Below are positions 39,726 to 48,940 of a DNA stretch of 64,000 nt, piece by piece. This DNA comes from Pseudomonas sp. GOM6 (GTDB lineage: Bacteria > Pseudomonadota > Gammaproteobacteria > Pseudomonadales > Pseudomonadaceae). Each line of letters opens with the position of its first letter. Positions within the stretch are counted from its first letter, which is position 1. The position numbers and the translations under genes were made by a program. The stretch spans positions 222,671-286,670 of the forward strand of contig NZ_JARPUS010000003.1 in assembly GCF_029537485.1 (NCBI RefSeq), in the 5' to 3' direction. The notes below the pieces were generated by a model. The model did not search any database and was not told the origin of the DNA. It worked only from the letters and a program-made list of their open reading frames with translations.

Positions 39726-41830
39726 GCCGCCTCGACCCGTACCGGCACGCCATTAAGCGCGGCATTGCCGGACACCGCATCGAGCTGACGCTCGTCGGTC
39801 AGGTCATTGGCACTGGCGCCGGGCTGGGCGCTGGCAATCCCCATCTGCACACCCGGACGAGCATGGCCCCAGCCGTGCGGCAGGCTGACCACGCCGGGCA
39901 TCATCTCGTCGCTGGCCACCGCCTCAACCTCGATCATCCCGACCCGCGACTGCACCCGCACACGCTGGCCATCGGCCAGGCCGCGTCCGGCCATATCGTC
40001 CGGATGCATCAACAGCTGATGACGCGGCTTGCCCTTCACCAGACGCTGGTAGTTGTGCATCCAGGAGTTGTTGCTGCGCACATGACGGCGACCGATCAAC
40101 ACCAGTTCGTCCGCGGCCGGCTGTGGCTCGGCGGCAAAACGGGCCAAATCGGCGACCAGTAGCTGGGGCGCAGCCTCGATGGCCTTGGACTCGGTCTTCA
40201 ACCGCGCCGCCAGGTTCGGCCTGAGCGGGCCCAGGTCGATGCCGTGCGGAGCCTCATTGAGCACGGCCAGGCTGAGCTTGTGCTCGGACTGGTCGCCGTA
40301 GGGACCGGCGCGCAGGCCCATGTCGATCATCTGCGCCGGCGGCATGGTCGACTTGAGTTCGGTGCCATTCTTCGCAGCGAACGCCTTGGCCAGGCCGACG
40401 AAGATCTCCCAGTCGTGCAGCGCCCCCTCGGGCTTGGCCAGCACCGGCTGGTTGAAGCGGGTGACGTTGCGCACGGCAAACACATTGAAGGTGGTGTCGT
40501 AGTGATCGTGCTCCAGCGGTGCAGTGGGCGGCAGGATCAGGTCGGCGTGGCGGGTGGTCTCGTTGATATAGAGATCGACCGAGACCATGAACTCCAGCCC
40601 ATCAAGCGCCTGCTCCAGCTGGCGGCCGTTGGGTGTGGACAACACCGGGTTGCCGGCCACGCTGATCAGCGCCTTGATCTGCCCTTCGCCGGGTGTGAGC
40701 ATTTCCTCGGCCAGGGCCGCCACCGGCAGCTCGCCGCCGTACTCCGGCAAGCCGGACACACGGCTCTGCCAGACGTTGAAGTGGCCGCCGGAGGTGTTCG
40801 CCACCAGGTCCACGGCCGGGCTGGTGCACAGCGTGCCGCCGACCCGGTCGAGGTTGCCGGTCACCAGGTTGATCAACTGGATCAGCCAGTGGCACAGGCT
40901 GCCGTAGGCCTGGGTGGAGACGCCCATGCGCCCGTAGCACACCGCCGATTCGGCGCCGGCAAAGTCACGGGCCAGCTGGCGGATCTCAACCGCCGCAACG
41001 CCGCAACGCGCGGCCATGCTTTCGGCGGTAAAGGGTGCAATGGCTTGCTTGACCTGCTCCAGGCCATTGACCGGCAGCGGGCTCTCCCGCGTCAGCCCCT
41101 CTTCGAACAGAGTGTTGAGCAGCCCCAGCAGCAGCGCCGCGTCGTTGCCCGGACGCACAAACAGATGCTGGTCGGCCATGGCCGCCGTCTCGCTGCGCCG
41201 CGGGTCGACCACCACCAGCTTGCCGCCACGCGCCTTGAGCGCCTTCAGGCGCTTTTCCACGTCCGGCACGGTCATGATGCTGCCGTTGGAGGCCAGCGGG
41301 TTGCCACCGAGAATCAGCATGAACTGGGTGTGATCGATGTCCGGAATCGGCAGCAGCAAGCCATGGCCATACATCAGGTAGCTGGTCAGGTGGTGCGGCA
41401 ACTGGTCCACCGAGGTGGCGGAGAAACGGTTGCGCGTCTTCAGCTGGCCAAGGAAGTAGTTGCTGTGGGTCATCAGCCCGTAGTTATGCACGCTGGGGTT
41501 GCCCTGGTACACGGCCACGGCATTCTTGCCATGCGCGGCCTGGATCGCGCTCAGGCGCTCGGCAACCAGCTCAAACGCCTCGTCCCAGTCGATCGCTTGC
41601 CACTGGCCGTCGACCTTGCGCACGGGCTGGCGCAGGCGGTCCGGGTCGTTCTGAATGTCCTGCAGGGCCACTGCCTTGGGGCAGATATGGCCACGGCTGA
41701 AACTGTCCTGGGCATCGCCCTTGATCGACAGGATCTGGCGGCTGCCGTCCTCATGGTCCTGGGTTTCGATGGTCAGGCCGCAGATGGCCTCACACAGGTG
41801 ACAGGCACGGTGATGGAGGGTCTTGGTCAT
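39722..41830 (-). CDS. Molybdopterin oxidoreductase (formate-dehydrogenase-like)
   Basis: A 702-aa DMSO-reductase-family enzyme using the bis-MGD molybdenum cofactor made by moeA, moaB and mobA. The N-terminal [4Fe-4S] motif is CHLCEAICGL...GHICPKA. Cofactor-binding blocks include LILGGNPLASNGS, VVVDPRRSETA and the C-terminal molydop-binding domain with SLPHGWGHARPG. There is no Tat signal, so it should be cytoplasmic. No electron-transfer partner subunit is adjacent. The substrate is unknown; similar proteins are annotated as putative formate dehydrogenases or anaerobic dehydrogenases. Confidence 0.88.
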   Translation of the reverse strand: MTKTLHHRACHLCEAICGLTIETQDHEDGSRQILSIKGDAQDSFSRGHICPKAVALQDIQNDPDRLRQPVRKVDGQWQAIDWDEAFELVAERLSAIQAAHGKNAVAVYQGNPSVHNYGLMTHSNYFLGQLKTRNRFSATSVDQLPHHLTSYLMYGHGLLLPIPDIDHTQFMLILGGNPLASNGSIMTVPDVEKRLKALKARGGKLVVVDPRRSETAAMADQHLFVRPGNDAALLLGLLNTLFEEGLTRESPLPVNGLEQVKQAIAPFTAESMAARCGVAAVEIRQLARDFAGAESAVCYGRMGVSTQAYGSLCHWLIQLINLVTGNLDRVGGTLCTSPAVDLVANTSGGHFNVWQSRVSGLPEYGGELPVAALAEEMLTPGEGQIKALISVAGNPVLSTPNGRQLEQALDGLEFMVSVDLYINETTRHADLILPPTAPLEHDHYDTTFNVFAVRNVTRFNQPVLAKPEGALHDWEIFVGLAKAFAAKNGTELKSTMPPAQMIDMGLRAGPYGDQSEHKLSLAVLNEAPHGIDLGPLRPNLAARLKTESKAIEAAPQLLVADLARFAAEPQPAADELVLIGRRHVRSNNSWMHNYQRLVKGKPRHQLLMHPDDMAGRGLADGQRVRVQSRVGMIEVEAVASDEMMPGVVSLPHGWGHARPGVQMGIASAQPGASANDLTDERQLDAVSGNAALNGVPVRVEAA

Positions 41831-41927
41831 GGCCTAGCCTCTTTGTTCTTGTCCGAGACGACCGGTCGGGTCGTGATGGCAAGACTATGGAGGCTGGAGG
41901 GAGGGTTGGCCAGGGGCCTTCATTTCA

Positions 41928-41958
41928 TGAATCGGCGGGCATCATGCCCGCCGATTCA
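41928..41958. repeat. Perfect long palindrome downstream of the lipoprotein gene
   Basis: A 15-bp stem (TGAATCGGCGGGCAT and its complement) around one base. It lies 52 bases past the lipoprotein stop (minus strand) and could be its 3' end or a factor-binding site; the flanks lack a T-run. Confidence 0.5.
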
Positions 41959-42010
41959 GACGCAAAGCAAAGCAATCACATGGCGCACCGCGAGGCACGC
42001 CCCGGAAGGC

Positions 42011-42442
42011 TTAGCGAATTGCGGTAACGGTGCCTTTGTTGCCGGTCACTTTGACGTTGACGGCTTTGTACACCACATAATCCTGCACGCTGACTTCATA
42101 GCGCGGCGCGACGATCAGGTCGGCACCGGAGGTTTTCACCGCTTTGAAGGCTGCTGCGGATTTGGCGGCTGCTACCGGGTCCAGGCCCAGAGCGAAACCG
42201 CCTTCGCCACCACCATAGGTCACGCCGTCGGCGAACTGGGTATCACCACCCAGCTTGAACATACCGAACAGGATGTTCACCGAAGACTCGCCACTGATGG
42301 ACTCGCCCACTTTCACGTCTGCTTTCAGGTTGGTTTCGACTTCACCGTTCAGCGGAGCGCTCGGCTGGCTGTAGTTCTGGCTGGCACAGCCAGTCAGCAG
42401 GGCCAGAGCGGAAAAAGCGGCGGCATAGGCTACGTGTTTCAT
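42011..42442 (-). CDS. Predicted lipoprotein
   Basis: A 143-aa protein with a signal peptide and lipobox LTGC (Cys19) in MKHVAYAAAFSALALLTGCAS. The mature part has Gly-rich segments and a repeated beta pattern ending VNVKVTGNKGTVTAIR. ATG 42442 has AAGGAG at good distance. The residue after the lipid Cys is Ala, so outer-membrane sorting is expected. I do not recognise a named family. It is divergent from argF. Confidence 0.75.
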   Translation of the reverse strand: MKHVAYAAAFSALALLTGCASQNYSQPSAPLNGEVETNLKADVKVGESISGESSVNILFGMFKLGGDTQFADGVTYGGGEGGFALGLDPVAAAKSAAAFKAVKTSGADLIVAPRYEVSVQDYVVYKAVNVKVTGNKGTVTAIR

Positions 42443-42764
42443 GCAAGACTCCTTTGCATAGAAGATCCATAACGCCCCATTGCGGGGCATCGGGGGTGCC
42501 TTTCAAGGCGGGGCGCATGGTAGGAGCGCCGCTCTGGGACGGGCAAGCCAGCGTTGCACTTTTGTGACAGCGACCACAGCCTGGACAATTTCCCCTGAAA
42601 CCTTTCGTCGCAGCCCAGGTCCGGGAGCAATTTGCTCCGCCGCGTCGTTTCCTTATAAGATCGCGCCCTTCCCCTTTGTCGCACCCGCGCGGCTCCAGCC
42701 GTTGTGTGGGCTGCTTTTTCCCGGAAAAACCGGGCCGCGACAGCTGTTGAATTAAAGGTAGTGA
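42443..42764. other. Divergent promoter region of the lipoprotein gene and argF
   Basis: 322 bases. A plausible sigma-70 promoter for argF is TTTGCT (42631-42636), 17 bases, TATAAG (42654-42659). TGTCGC at 42677-42682 resembles the core of an ArgR half-site but lacks the following AA. No gene seen. Confidence 0.35.
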
Positions 42765-43685
42765 ATGATGAGCGCCAGACACTTTCTCTCGTTGATGGAC
42801 TGCAGCCCCCAGGAACTGGGCGGGCTGATCCGTCGAGCCATCGAGCTGAAAGACCTGCGCCGCCGTGGTGTGCTGTTCGAGCCGCTGAAGAACCGCGTGC
42901 TGGGCATGATCTTCGAGAAAGCCTCGACCCGTACCCGCCTGTCCTTCGAAGCCGGCATGATCCAGCTCGGCGGCCAGGCCATCTTCCTCTCGCCTCGCGA
43001 CACCCAGCTGGGCCGTGGCGAGCCGATCGGCGACACCGCCATCGTCATGTCCAGCATGCTCGATGCGGTGATGATCCGTACCTTCGCCCACAGCACCCTC
43101 ACCGACTTTGCCGCCAACTCCAGCGTGCCGGTGATCAACGGCCTGTCCGACGACCTGCACCCCTGCCAGCTGCTGGCCGACATGCAGACCTATCAGGAAG
43201 CGCGCGGCAGCATTGCCGGCAAGACCGTGGCCTGGATCGGCGACGGCAACAACATGTGCAACTCCTACCTGGAAGCCGCCGTACAGTTCGACTTCCAGCT
43301 GCGCATCGCGTGCCCCGAAGGCTACGAGCCCAAGGCCGAGTTCCTCGCCGCCGCCGGTGATCGCGCCAAGATCGTGCGCGACCCGAAAGAAGCCGTCGCC
43401 GGCGCCCATCTGGTCAGCACCGACGTGTGGACCTCCATGGGCCAGGAAGAAGAGAACGCCAAGCGCCTGGCCGTGTTCGCCCCTTACCAGGTCAGCCGTG
43501 CCCTGCTCGATGCGGCGGCCGAAGATGTGATTTTCCTGCACTGCCTGCCGGCCCACCGGGGCGAGGAAATCAGCCAGGACCTGCTCGACGACCCGCGCTC
43601 GCTGGCCTGGCAGCAGGCCGAAAACCGCCTGCATGCGCAGAAGGCCCTGCTGGAAATGCTGGTCGAGCCGGCCTATCACGCATGA
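42765..43685 (+). CDS. argF: Ornithine carbamoyltransferase
   Basis: Anabolic enzyme that makes citrulline from ornithine and carbamoyl phosphate in arginine biosynthesis. The 306-aa protein has the carbamoyl-phosphate loop [15 protein letters not shown] (near residue 51), [11 protein letters not shown], the ornithine-binding [11 protein letters not shown] and [14 protein letters not shown]. Two ATG codons lie close together (42765, 42768); either suits the AAAGG upstream. The stop overlaps the next gene's start by four bases, coupling it to an ABC ATPase gene. Confidence 0.96.
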   Translation: MMSARHFLSLMDCSPQELGGLIRRAIELKDLRRRGVLFEPLKNRVLGMIFEKASTRTRLSFEAGMIQLGGQAIFLSPRDTQLGRGEPIGDTAIVMSSMLDAVMIRTFAHSTLTDFAANSSVPVINGLSDDLHPCQLLADMQTYQEARGSIAGKTVAWIGDGNNMCNSYLEAAVQFDFQLRIACPEGYEPKAEFLAAAGDRAKIVRDPKEAVAGAHLVSTDVWTSMGQEEENAKRLAVFAPYQVSRALLDAAAEDVIFLHCLPAHRGEEISQDLLDDPRSLAWQQAENRLHAQKALLEMLVEPAYHA

Positions 43686-44785
43686 GCCAGGTGCTGCTGT
43701 CGCTGCGTGAGCTGGCGTGCGGCTACCAGCAACATCGCGTGGTGCAGACGCTCAACCTGCATTTGAACGCCGGTGACATCGGCTGCCTGCTCGGCCCCTC
43801 CGGCTGTGGCAAGACCACCACCCTGCGCGCCATCGCCGGTTTCGAGCCAGTGCTGGAAGGCGAGATCGAACTGGGCGGCGAAGTCATCTCCCGCGCTGGC
43901 TTCACCCTGGCCCCGGAGAAGCGCCGCATCGGCATGGTGTTCCAGGACTACGCGCTGTTCCCCCACCTCAACGTGGCCGACAACGTGGCCTTCGGCATTC
44001 GCAAGCATCCCCAACGCGAACAGATCACCGCCGAGCTGCTGGAGTTGGTCAAGCTGACCCATTTGGGCCAGCGTTTCCCCCACGAGCTGTCCGGGGGCCA
44101 GCAGCAACGCGTGGCCCTGGCCCGTGCCCTGGCACCGCAACCGCAACTGCTACTGCTCGACGAGCCCTTCTCCAACCTCGATGGCGAACTGCGTCGGCGA
44201 CTCAGCCATGAGGTGCGCGACATTCTCAAGGCCCGTGGCACCAGCGCCATCCTGGTCACCCACGACCAGGAAGAAGCCTTCGCCGTCAGCGACCATGTCG
44301 GCGTATTCCACGAGGGCCGCCTGCAGCAGTGGGACACACCCTTCAACCTGTACCACGAGCCACTGACGCCCTTCGTCGCCAGCTTCGTCGGCCAGGGCTA
44401 TTTCATTCGCGGCCAGTTGCTCAGCCCGGACACGGTGCAGACCGAGCTGGGCGTGATCCGCGGCAACCGCGCCTACACCTGGGCGCCGGGCAGCTCGGTG
44501 GACGTGCTGCTGCGCCCGGACGACATCATCCCGGCGCCAGACAGCGAGCTACGCGCGCAGATCGTCGGCAAGACCTTCCTCGGCGCCGCCACCCTGTACC
44601 GCCTGCAACTGCCTACCGGCAGCCAGCTGGAAGCCCTGTTCCCCAGCCACGCCGACCATCTGCCGGGGCAGCAGGTCGGCATCCGCATCGCCGCCGACCA
44701 CCTGGTGGTCTTCCCCGCCCCGGGCAGCGTGGCCGCGCAGGTCAACCTGGGTGACTCGGGCGTGCGCCGCTACAGCAGCAACTGA
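43682..44785 (+). CDS. ABC transporter ATPase with C-terminal TOBE domain
   Basis: A 367-aa importer-type ATPase (FbpC/PotA class). Walker [20 protein letters not shown] near residue 37, Q-loop [17 protein letters not shown], signature [15 protein letters not shown], Walker [13 protein letters not shown] and switch His in [13 protein letters not shown]. The C-terminal 120 residues ([12 protein letters not shown]...) form the TOBE-type domain found in iron, polyamine and sulfate-type importers. It begins inside the argF stop, yet no permease or binding protein adjoins it. The substrate is unknown. Confidence 0.88.
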   Translation: MSQVLLSLRELACGYQQHRVVQTLNLHLNAGDIGCLLGPSGCGKTTTLRAIAGFEPVLEGEIELGGEVISRAGFTLAPEKRRIGMVFQDYALFPHLNVADNVAFGIRKHPQREQITAELLELVKLTHLGQRFPHELSGGQQQRVALARALAPQPQLLLLDEPFSNLDGELRRRLSHEVRDILKARGTSAILVTHDQEEAFAVSDHVGVFHEGRLQQWDTPFNLYHEPLTPFVASFVGQGYFIRGQLLSPDTVQTELGVIRGNRAYTWAPGSSVDVLLRPDDIIPAPDSELRAQIVGKTFLGAATLYRLQLPTGSQLEALFPSHADHLPGQQVGIRIAADHLVVFPAPGSVAAQVNLGDSGVRRYSSN

Positions 44786-44809
44786 CCCTGCGCGCGAACA
44801 CGGCCAACC

Positions 44810-45589
44810 TCAGATAAACAGCTTACCGCTGGCCACCAGCACCGCCTGGCCGGCAATCTTCACCCGCTCACCTTCCAACCGGCAGTGCAGTTCGCCACCA
44901 CGCGCCGAACACTGGCAGGCACTCAACTCGGTCTTGCCCAGACGCTCGGCCCAGTAGGGCGTGAGGATGCAATGGGCGGAGCCGGTTACCGGGTCTTCGT
45001 CGATGCCCAGACCTGGGGCGAAGTAGCGCGAGACGAAGTCATGTCCCTCTCCGCGCGCGGTGACGATCACGCCCAACCCCGGCAGCTTCGCCAGCTCCTT
45101 CAGATCCGGCGCACAGGCGCGCACCGCCTGCTCGGACTCCAGTTCGGCCAACAGCTCCTTGCCGACCCGCACGCTCAGCACCCGCTGTCCGAGAATCTGT
45201 GCGACCTCCTCGGCCAGCTCGGCCGGCTGCAGATACTGCGCGGGAAAATCCAGCACCAGCCGCTCCCCCTCACGGCTCACGGCCAAGGGGCCGGACTGGC
45301 AGGTGAAGTCCAAGCGCTCGCCGGCCTCGCCATACACCGCGAACAGCACGTGGGCGCTGGCCAGAGTCGCGTGGCCGCACAGTGGCACCTCGCAGGTCGG
45401 GGTGAACCAGCGGATGTGCCAGGCTGCCCCCTCACGCACGACGAACGCCGTCTCGGCCAGGTTGTGCTCGGCGGCAATGCGCTGCATCAAAGCGTCATCG
45501 AGCCAGGCATCGAGGCGATAGACCATGGCCGGATTACCAGCGAACGGGCGGGCGCTGAAGGCGTCCACCTGATGAAAGTCGAGCTGCAT
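44810..45589 (-). CDS. PhzF-family epimerase/isomerase-like protein
   Basis: A 259-aa protein of the PhzF fold (two diaminopimelate-epimerase-like halves). Conserved parts are FHQVDAFSARPFAGNPAMV, the catalytic-type Glu in HNLAETAFV (near residue 46), CGHATLASAHVLF and DPVTGSAHC. AGGAG lies six bases before ATG 45589. No phenazine genes are nearby, so it is a generic PhzF paralogue of unknown substrate, convergent with the ABC ATPase gene. Confidence 0.85.
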   Translation of the reverse strand: MQLDFHQVDAFSARPFAGNPAMVYRLDAWLDDALMQRIAAEHNLAETAFVVREGAAWHIRWFTPTCEVPLCGHATLASAHVLFAVYGEAGERLDFTCQSGPLAVSREGERLVLDFPAQYLQPAELAEEVAQILGQRVLSVRVGKELLAELESEQAVRACAPDLKELAKLPGLGVIVTARGEGHDFVSRYFAPGLGIDEDPVTGSAHCILTPYWAERLGKTELSACQCSARGGELHCRLEGERVKIAGQAVLVASGKLFI

Positions 45590-45928
45590 GAGAGGCTCCT
45601 GCCAAACGGTGATCGGGCGCTCAGCATGCCCGCAACACCGTCAGCACACCCGGTACAGTCGTGCAGCAAGGCAGCACTACAGCTGCACTGTATCAAGGCG
45701 CAGCGAGCTAGCTCGGTGCAGCGCTAAATCGCGAAAGGTTCTTAAACCTTCACTAATTCTTAACAAATCAGTCACTTGAGAATTCTGGCACGCCGCCTGC
45801 TATGGCAGGCCCCGGTCAGCACAACGGCGTGTCTGCCACTCAACCGACAACGACGTCACGAAAGCCACCGCTCTCGTTCAGAAGAGCCCGGCATCGTGGC
45901 GTTTTTTTTTGCGTTTTTGGAGACCACC
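45590..45928. other. Promoter region of the porin gene
   Basis: 339 bases between the PhzF-like gene (divergent) and the porin gene. It contains a small AAGGTT-CTTA-AACCTT hairpin (45735-45750) and a sigma-54-like promoter (45786-45800). No gene seen. Confidence 0.5.
45786..45800 (+). promoter_or_regulatory. Sigma-54-like promoter upstream of the porin gene
   Basis: TGGCACGCCGCCTGC fits TGGCACG-N4-TTGC with one mismatch (C for the first T), GG and GC exactly ten bases apart. It points toward the porin gene, whose start is about 130 bases downstream. Confidence 0.6.
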
Positions 45929-47182
45929 ATGCACATGACCAAACTGTCCCTGCTGTCGTTCGCCGTGACCTGCGCCACCTTCAGCCACGCCGCCAGCGCA
46001 GCCGAGGATTTCAGCAACCTGTTCACTCAGGGCAAGGTCAACCTCGACGCCCGCTACCGCTTCGAGAACGTCGACCAGGAAAACGCCCTGCGCGACGCCC
46101 ATGCCCAGACCCTGCGCACCCGTATCGGCCTGCAGAGCGGCAAGTGGTACGGCCTCTCGGCCCTGATCGAGGCCGACAACGTCAGCCGCATTGGCGATGC
46201 CGCCTACAACAGCACGCGCAACGGCCAGGGCAACTACGCCGTGGTCGCCGACCCGGACGGCAGCGAGATCAACCAGGCCCTGCTGCGCTACGACCACCAG
46301 TACGGCAGCGCAGTGCTCGGCCGCCAGCGCATCAACCTGGACAACCAGCGCTTCGTCGGCGGCGTGGCCTGGCGGCAGAACGAGCAGACCTACGACGGCG
46401 CCATGGCCCAGCTCAAGCCTGTCGACGGTCTGACCCTGAGCTACGCCTACATCGACCAGGTCAACACCATCTTCGGCCCGGAAAACGGCCGCTACGACAA
46501 CCGCACCAACCCGGCCAACATCGACGGCCACAGCCACCTGATCAACGCCCAGTACATCTTCGCCCCCGAGTTGACCGCCACCGCCTACAGCTACCTGCTG
46601 GGCCTGGACAACCTGGCCATCGCCCCCACCGCCCCCGAAGGTACGCTGTCCAGCCAGACCAACGGCCTGCGCCTGAACGGCAACCTCTCCGGCCTCAGCT
46701 ACGTGCTGGAATACGCCCGCCAGAGCGACTACGACAGCAACCCGCAGGAATTGAGCAGCGACTACCTCCTGCTCGAACTGGGCTACACGATCAAGGGCAT
46801 CCAGTTGAAGGCCGGCCACGAGGTGTTGGGCGGCGACAGCGGCCCGGGCAATCGCGCCTTCCAGACGCCATTGGCCACCAAACACGCCTTCCAGGGCTGG
46901 GCCGACGTGTTCCTCACCACCCCGGCCGACGGCATCGAAGACCTCTATTTCGGCGCCACCGCCCCGCTGCTGGGCGGCACCCTGCAGGCCTGGTACCACG
47001 ACTTTTCTACCGAGCAGGGCAGCGACGACTACGGCAGCGAGATCGACCTGTCCTACGCCCACCCGATTCCCGGGGTGAAGGGCCTGGTCGGCCTGGTCAA
47101 GTACGCCAGCTACAACTCGGAAGACGAGCCCCGCACCGTCGACACCGACAAGTTCTGGCTGCAGCTGCAATACAGCTACTAA
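45929..47182 (+). CDS. Alginate-export-family outer-membrane porin
   Basis: A 417-aa beta-barrel protein. The signal peptide ends at HAASAA; the mature chain shows alternating amphipathic strands (VNLDARYRFENVDQENA, GSAVLGRQRINLDNQRFVGG) and ends in an aromatic residue, LQLQYSY, the usual Bam-recognition signal. This pattern matches the alginate_exp/AlgE-like porin family, whose members outside alginate clusters are general or specific substrate channels. ATG 45929 has GGAG seven bases before it. It is followed 93 bases later by a PilJ-type protein gene on the same strand. The substrate is unknown. Confidence 0.82.
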   Translation: MHMTKLSLLSFAVTCATFSHAASAAEDFSNLFTQGKVNLDARYRFENVDQENALRDAHAQTLRTRIGLQSGKWYGLSALIEADNVSRIGDAAYNSTRNGQGNYAVVADPDGSEINQALLRYDHQYGSAVLGRQRINLDNQRFVGGVAWRQNEQTYDGAMAQLKPVDGLTLSYAYIDQVNTIFGPENGRYDNRTNPANIDGHSHLINAQYIFAPELTATAYSYLLGLDNLAIAPTAPEGTLSSQTNGLRLNGNLSGLSYVLEYARQSDYDSNPQELSSDYLLLELGYTIKGIQLKAGHEVLGGDSGPGNRAFQTPLATKHAFQGWADVFLTTPADGIEDLYFGATAPLLGGTLQAWYHDFSTEQGSDDYGSEIDLSYAHPIPGVKGLVGLVKYASYNSEDEPRTVDTDKFWLQLQYSY

Positions 47183-47275
47183 ACCGCGACACCCCGACGG
47201 TAGCGCGACCTCGGGCCGCGCTGCTGCCCTCACCTTTACCGGCGCGCGGCAAGCCCGTGCGTCCCTGGAGCTCCC

Positions 47276-48058
47276 ATGTTGAGTCGGATGATTTTTCTCC
47301 TGGGCTTGACCCTCACCCTGCTCTGCTCGCCCGCCACGGCCGCCATCGGCGATGCCGAGGCGATGAACCTGTCCGGCATGCAACGCATGCTGAGCCAGCG
47401 CATCGCCAAGAGTTACCTGATGATCGGCGCGCAGGTGCGCAGCGAACAGGCCATCGAACAGCTGGACCAGAGCGTGGCGCGCTTCGAGAGCAACTTCCTG
47501 GCGCTGAACGAATACGCTCCCGCCGGGGAAATCAGCGCCGCCCTCGGCCAGGTCGAGCAGACCTGGCAGACCTACCGCGAACTGGCCCTGTCCCGTCCCG
47601 AACGGCAGCAGGCCGTGCGCCTGCTGCAGCTCAGCGACCAGCTCCTGGCGCAGAGCGAAGCGGTGGTGCGTCTGATCGAAGCCCACACCGGCAGCGCCGA
47701 CGCGCGCCTGGTCAACCGCAGTGGGCGCCAGCGCATGCTCAGCCAGCGCATCGCCAAGCTGTATCTGGCGCTGAGCTGGGGGCTGCCCGCCGAGGGCCTG
47801 GAGCAGCAGCTGCAACTAGCCACCGAGGAGTTCGAGACAGCCCAGCAGGAACTGCTGGCCGCCGAGCAGAACACCCCGCAGATCGCCGCGGCCCTGAAGA
47901 AGGTCGACGCCCAGTGGCGCTTCGCCCGCGCCGGCTTCAATCTGTCGGCCGATGCCCACTATGTGCCCACGGTGATCGCCACCACCACCGAGACCCTGCT
48001 CAAGCAAATGAACGAGCTGACCAGCGCCTATGAGCAGGTGATGCGGCAAAAGACCTGA
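47276..48058 (+). CDS. Periplasmic protein with two PilJ/NarX-type sensor domains
   Basis: A 260-aa exported protein: signal peptide (about 22 residues, ending ATAA), then two tandem all-helical copies of the type IV pili methyl-accepting chemotaxis N-terminal domain. The hallmark GMQRMLSQRIAKSYLMI near residue 36 is repeated as GRQRMLSQRIAKLYLAL near residue 149. The same RMLSQRI-type sequence forms the nitrate/nitrite-binding P-box in NarX and NarQ. No transmembrane output domain follows, so it is a free periplasmic binding-like protein. Co-orientation with the sigma-54-promoted porin suggests a shared role in uptake or sensing; a nitrogen oxyanion link is inference. Confidence 0.78.
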   Translation: MLSRMIFLLGLTLTLLCSPATAAIGDAEAMNLSGMQRMLSQRIAKSYLMIGAQVRSEQAIEQLDQSVARFESNFLALNEYAPAGEISAALGQVEQTWQTYRELALSRPERQQAVRLLQLSDQLLAQSEAVVRLIEAHTGSADARLVNRSGRQRMLSQRIAKLYLALSWGLPAEGLEQQLQLATEEFETAQQELLAAEQNTPQIAAALKKVDAQWRFARAGFNLSADAHYVPTVIATTTETLLKQMNELTSAYEQVMRQKT

Positions 48059-48113
48059 AACCCTGATAGCACCAGGTTGCAGGTTAGGTTGGAAACAGCC
48101 GTCGCCCGACGCC

Positions 48114-48899
48114 TCAGTGCTTCTCCACGCCATAGGCCTGTAACAGCGCCTGCAGACGACCGCTGGCGCGGTAGCGCAGCAGGCCCTGTTCGAGCAGTTC
48201 GACATGCCGAGAACTGGCTTTCAGCGCCGGAGAGAAGGCCAGGTAGATCGGCACATCCGGTTCACGACAGCCCGCCTCGCGCAACTCGCCGCTGCGACCC
48301 AGCTCAGCCAGGCGGGCCTGCACCACCCAGCTGTTCTCGATCATGGCGTCGATACGCCGGAGACCGAGCTTGCTCAGGTTGATGTCGAGCGCCTTGTCGC
48401 CAGCCGCCACCTGCACCTGGTCGACATGACGGTGGTGCGCCGCCACATAGGCATTGATCTCTACGCCATAGCTGTAGTCGTTGATGACACCCAGGCGCAC
48501 ACGGGCCAGCGAGTCCAGCCCGTCGTAACGCCAGCTGGAATCGGGCAGCGTGTAGAAGCAGTTGCGCGACATCGCCACGGGTGTTTCCGTGAACAGGAAG
48601 TCCGGAGCATCGCCTATGCCGGCGCCGATCGCGGCGTTGATCTCGCCACGGCGCACCTCCTGCAGCACCCGCGCCCAATTGCGCATTTCGTAGCGCACCT
48701 CGATGCCAGCCTCGGCAAAGATGTCCCGCGCCAGCTCGACGAAGATGCCCGGCCGCTCACTCCCCGGCTCGCAGTTGATCGGGCACCAGCGATCGGCCGC
48801 GATCACCAGTGTTTCACCCCGCACCCAGCCGCTCAGGGCCAGGCAGGCCAGCAGGGTCAGGGCTTTGGCGGGGCGAAGCAGGCGACAGCGCAACTGCAT
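48114..48899 (-). CDS. Periplasmic solute-binding protein (SBP_bac_3)
   Basis: About 261 aa from ATG 48899. The signal peptide (ALTLLACLALSGWVRG) is followed by ETLVIAADRWCPINCEPG. The amino-acid-binding lobes include IFVELARDIFAEAGIEVRYE and GEINAAIGAGIGDAPDF. The conserved Cys pair in WCPINCEP may form a disulfide. An upstream ATG at 48944 is in frame and overlaps glpK's stop by four bases, but its extra Arg-rich residues fit a signal peptide poorly. No transporter genes adjoin. It may be a sensor-type or orphan binding protein. Confidence 0.78.
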   Translation of the reverse strand: MQLRCRLLRPAKALTLLACLALSGWVRGETLVIAADRWCPINCEPGSERPGIFVELARDIFAEAGIEVRYEMRNWARVLQEVRRGEINAAIGAGIGDAPDFLFTETPVAMSRNCFYTLPDSSWRYDGLDSLARVRLGVINDYSYGVEINAYVAAHHRHVDQVQVAAGDKALDINLSKLGLRRIDAMIENSWVVQARLAELGRSGELREAGCREPDVPIYLAFSPALKASSRHVELLEQGLLRYRASGRLQALLQAYGVEKH

Positions 48900-48940
48900 G
48901 CGGCGATCTCGAATCAGTAATCGCCGCAGTTGTACCACTC

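Noticed and set aside
40244..42472. A 742-codon plus-strand frame opposite the molybdopterin oxidoreductase
   Set aside because: The opposite strand encodes a clear enzyme with cofactor motifs; this frame has none.
44810..45589. Phenazine biosynthesis
   Set aside because: The protein is of the PhzF fold, but no other phz gene is near; PhzF-like paralogues are widespread.
45878..47815. A 645-codon minus-strand frame across the porin and PilJ-type genes
   Set aside because: It spans two real genes on the other strand and has antisense-type composition.
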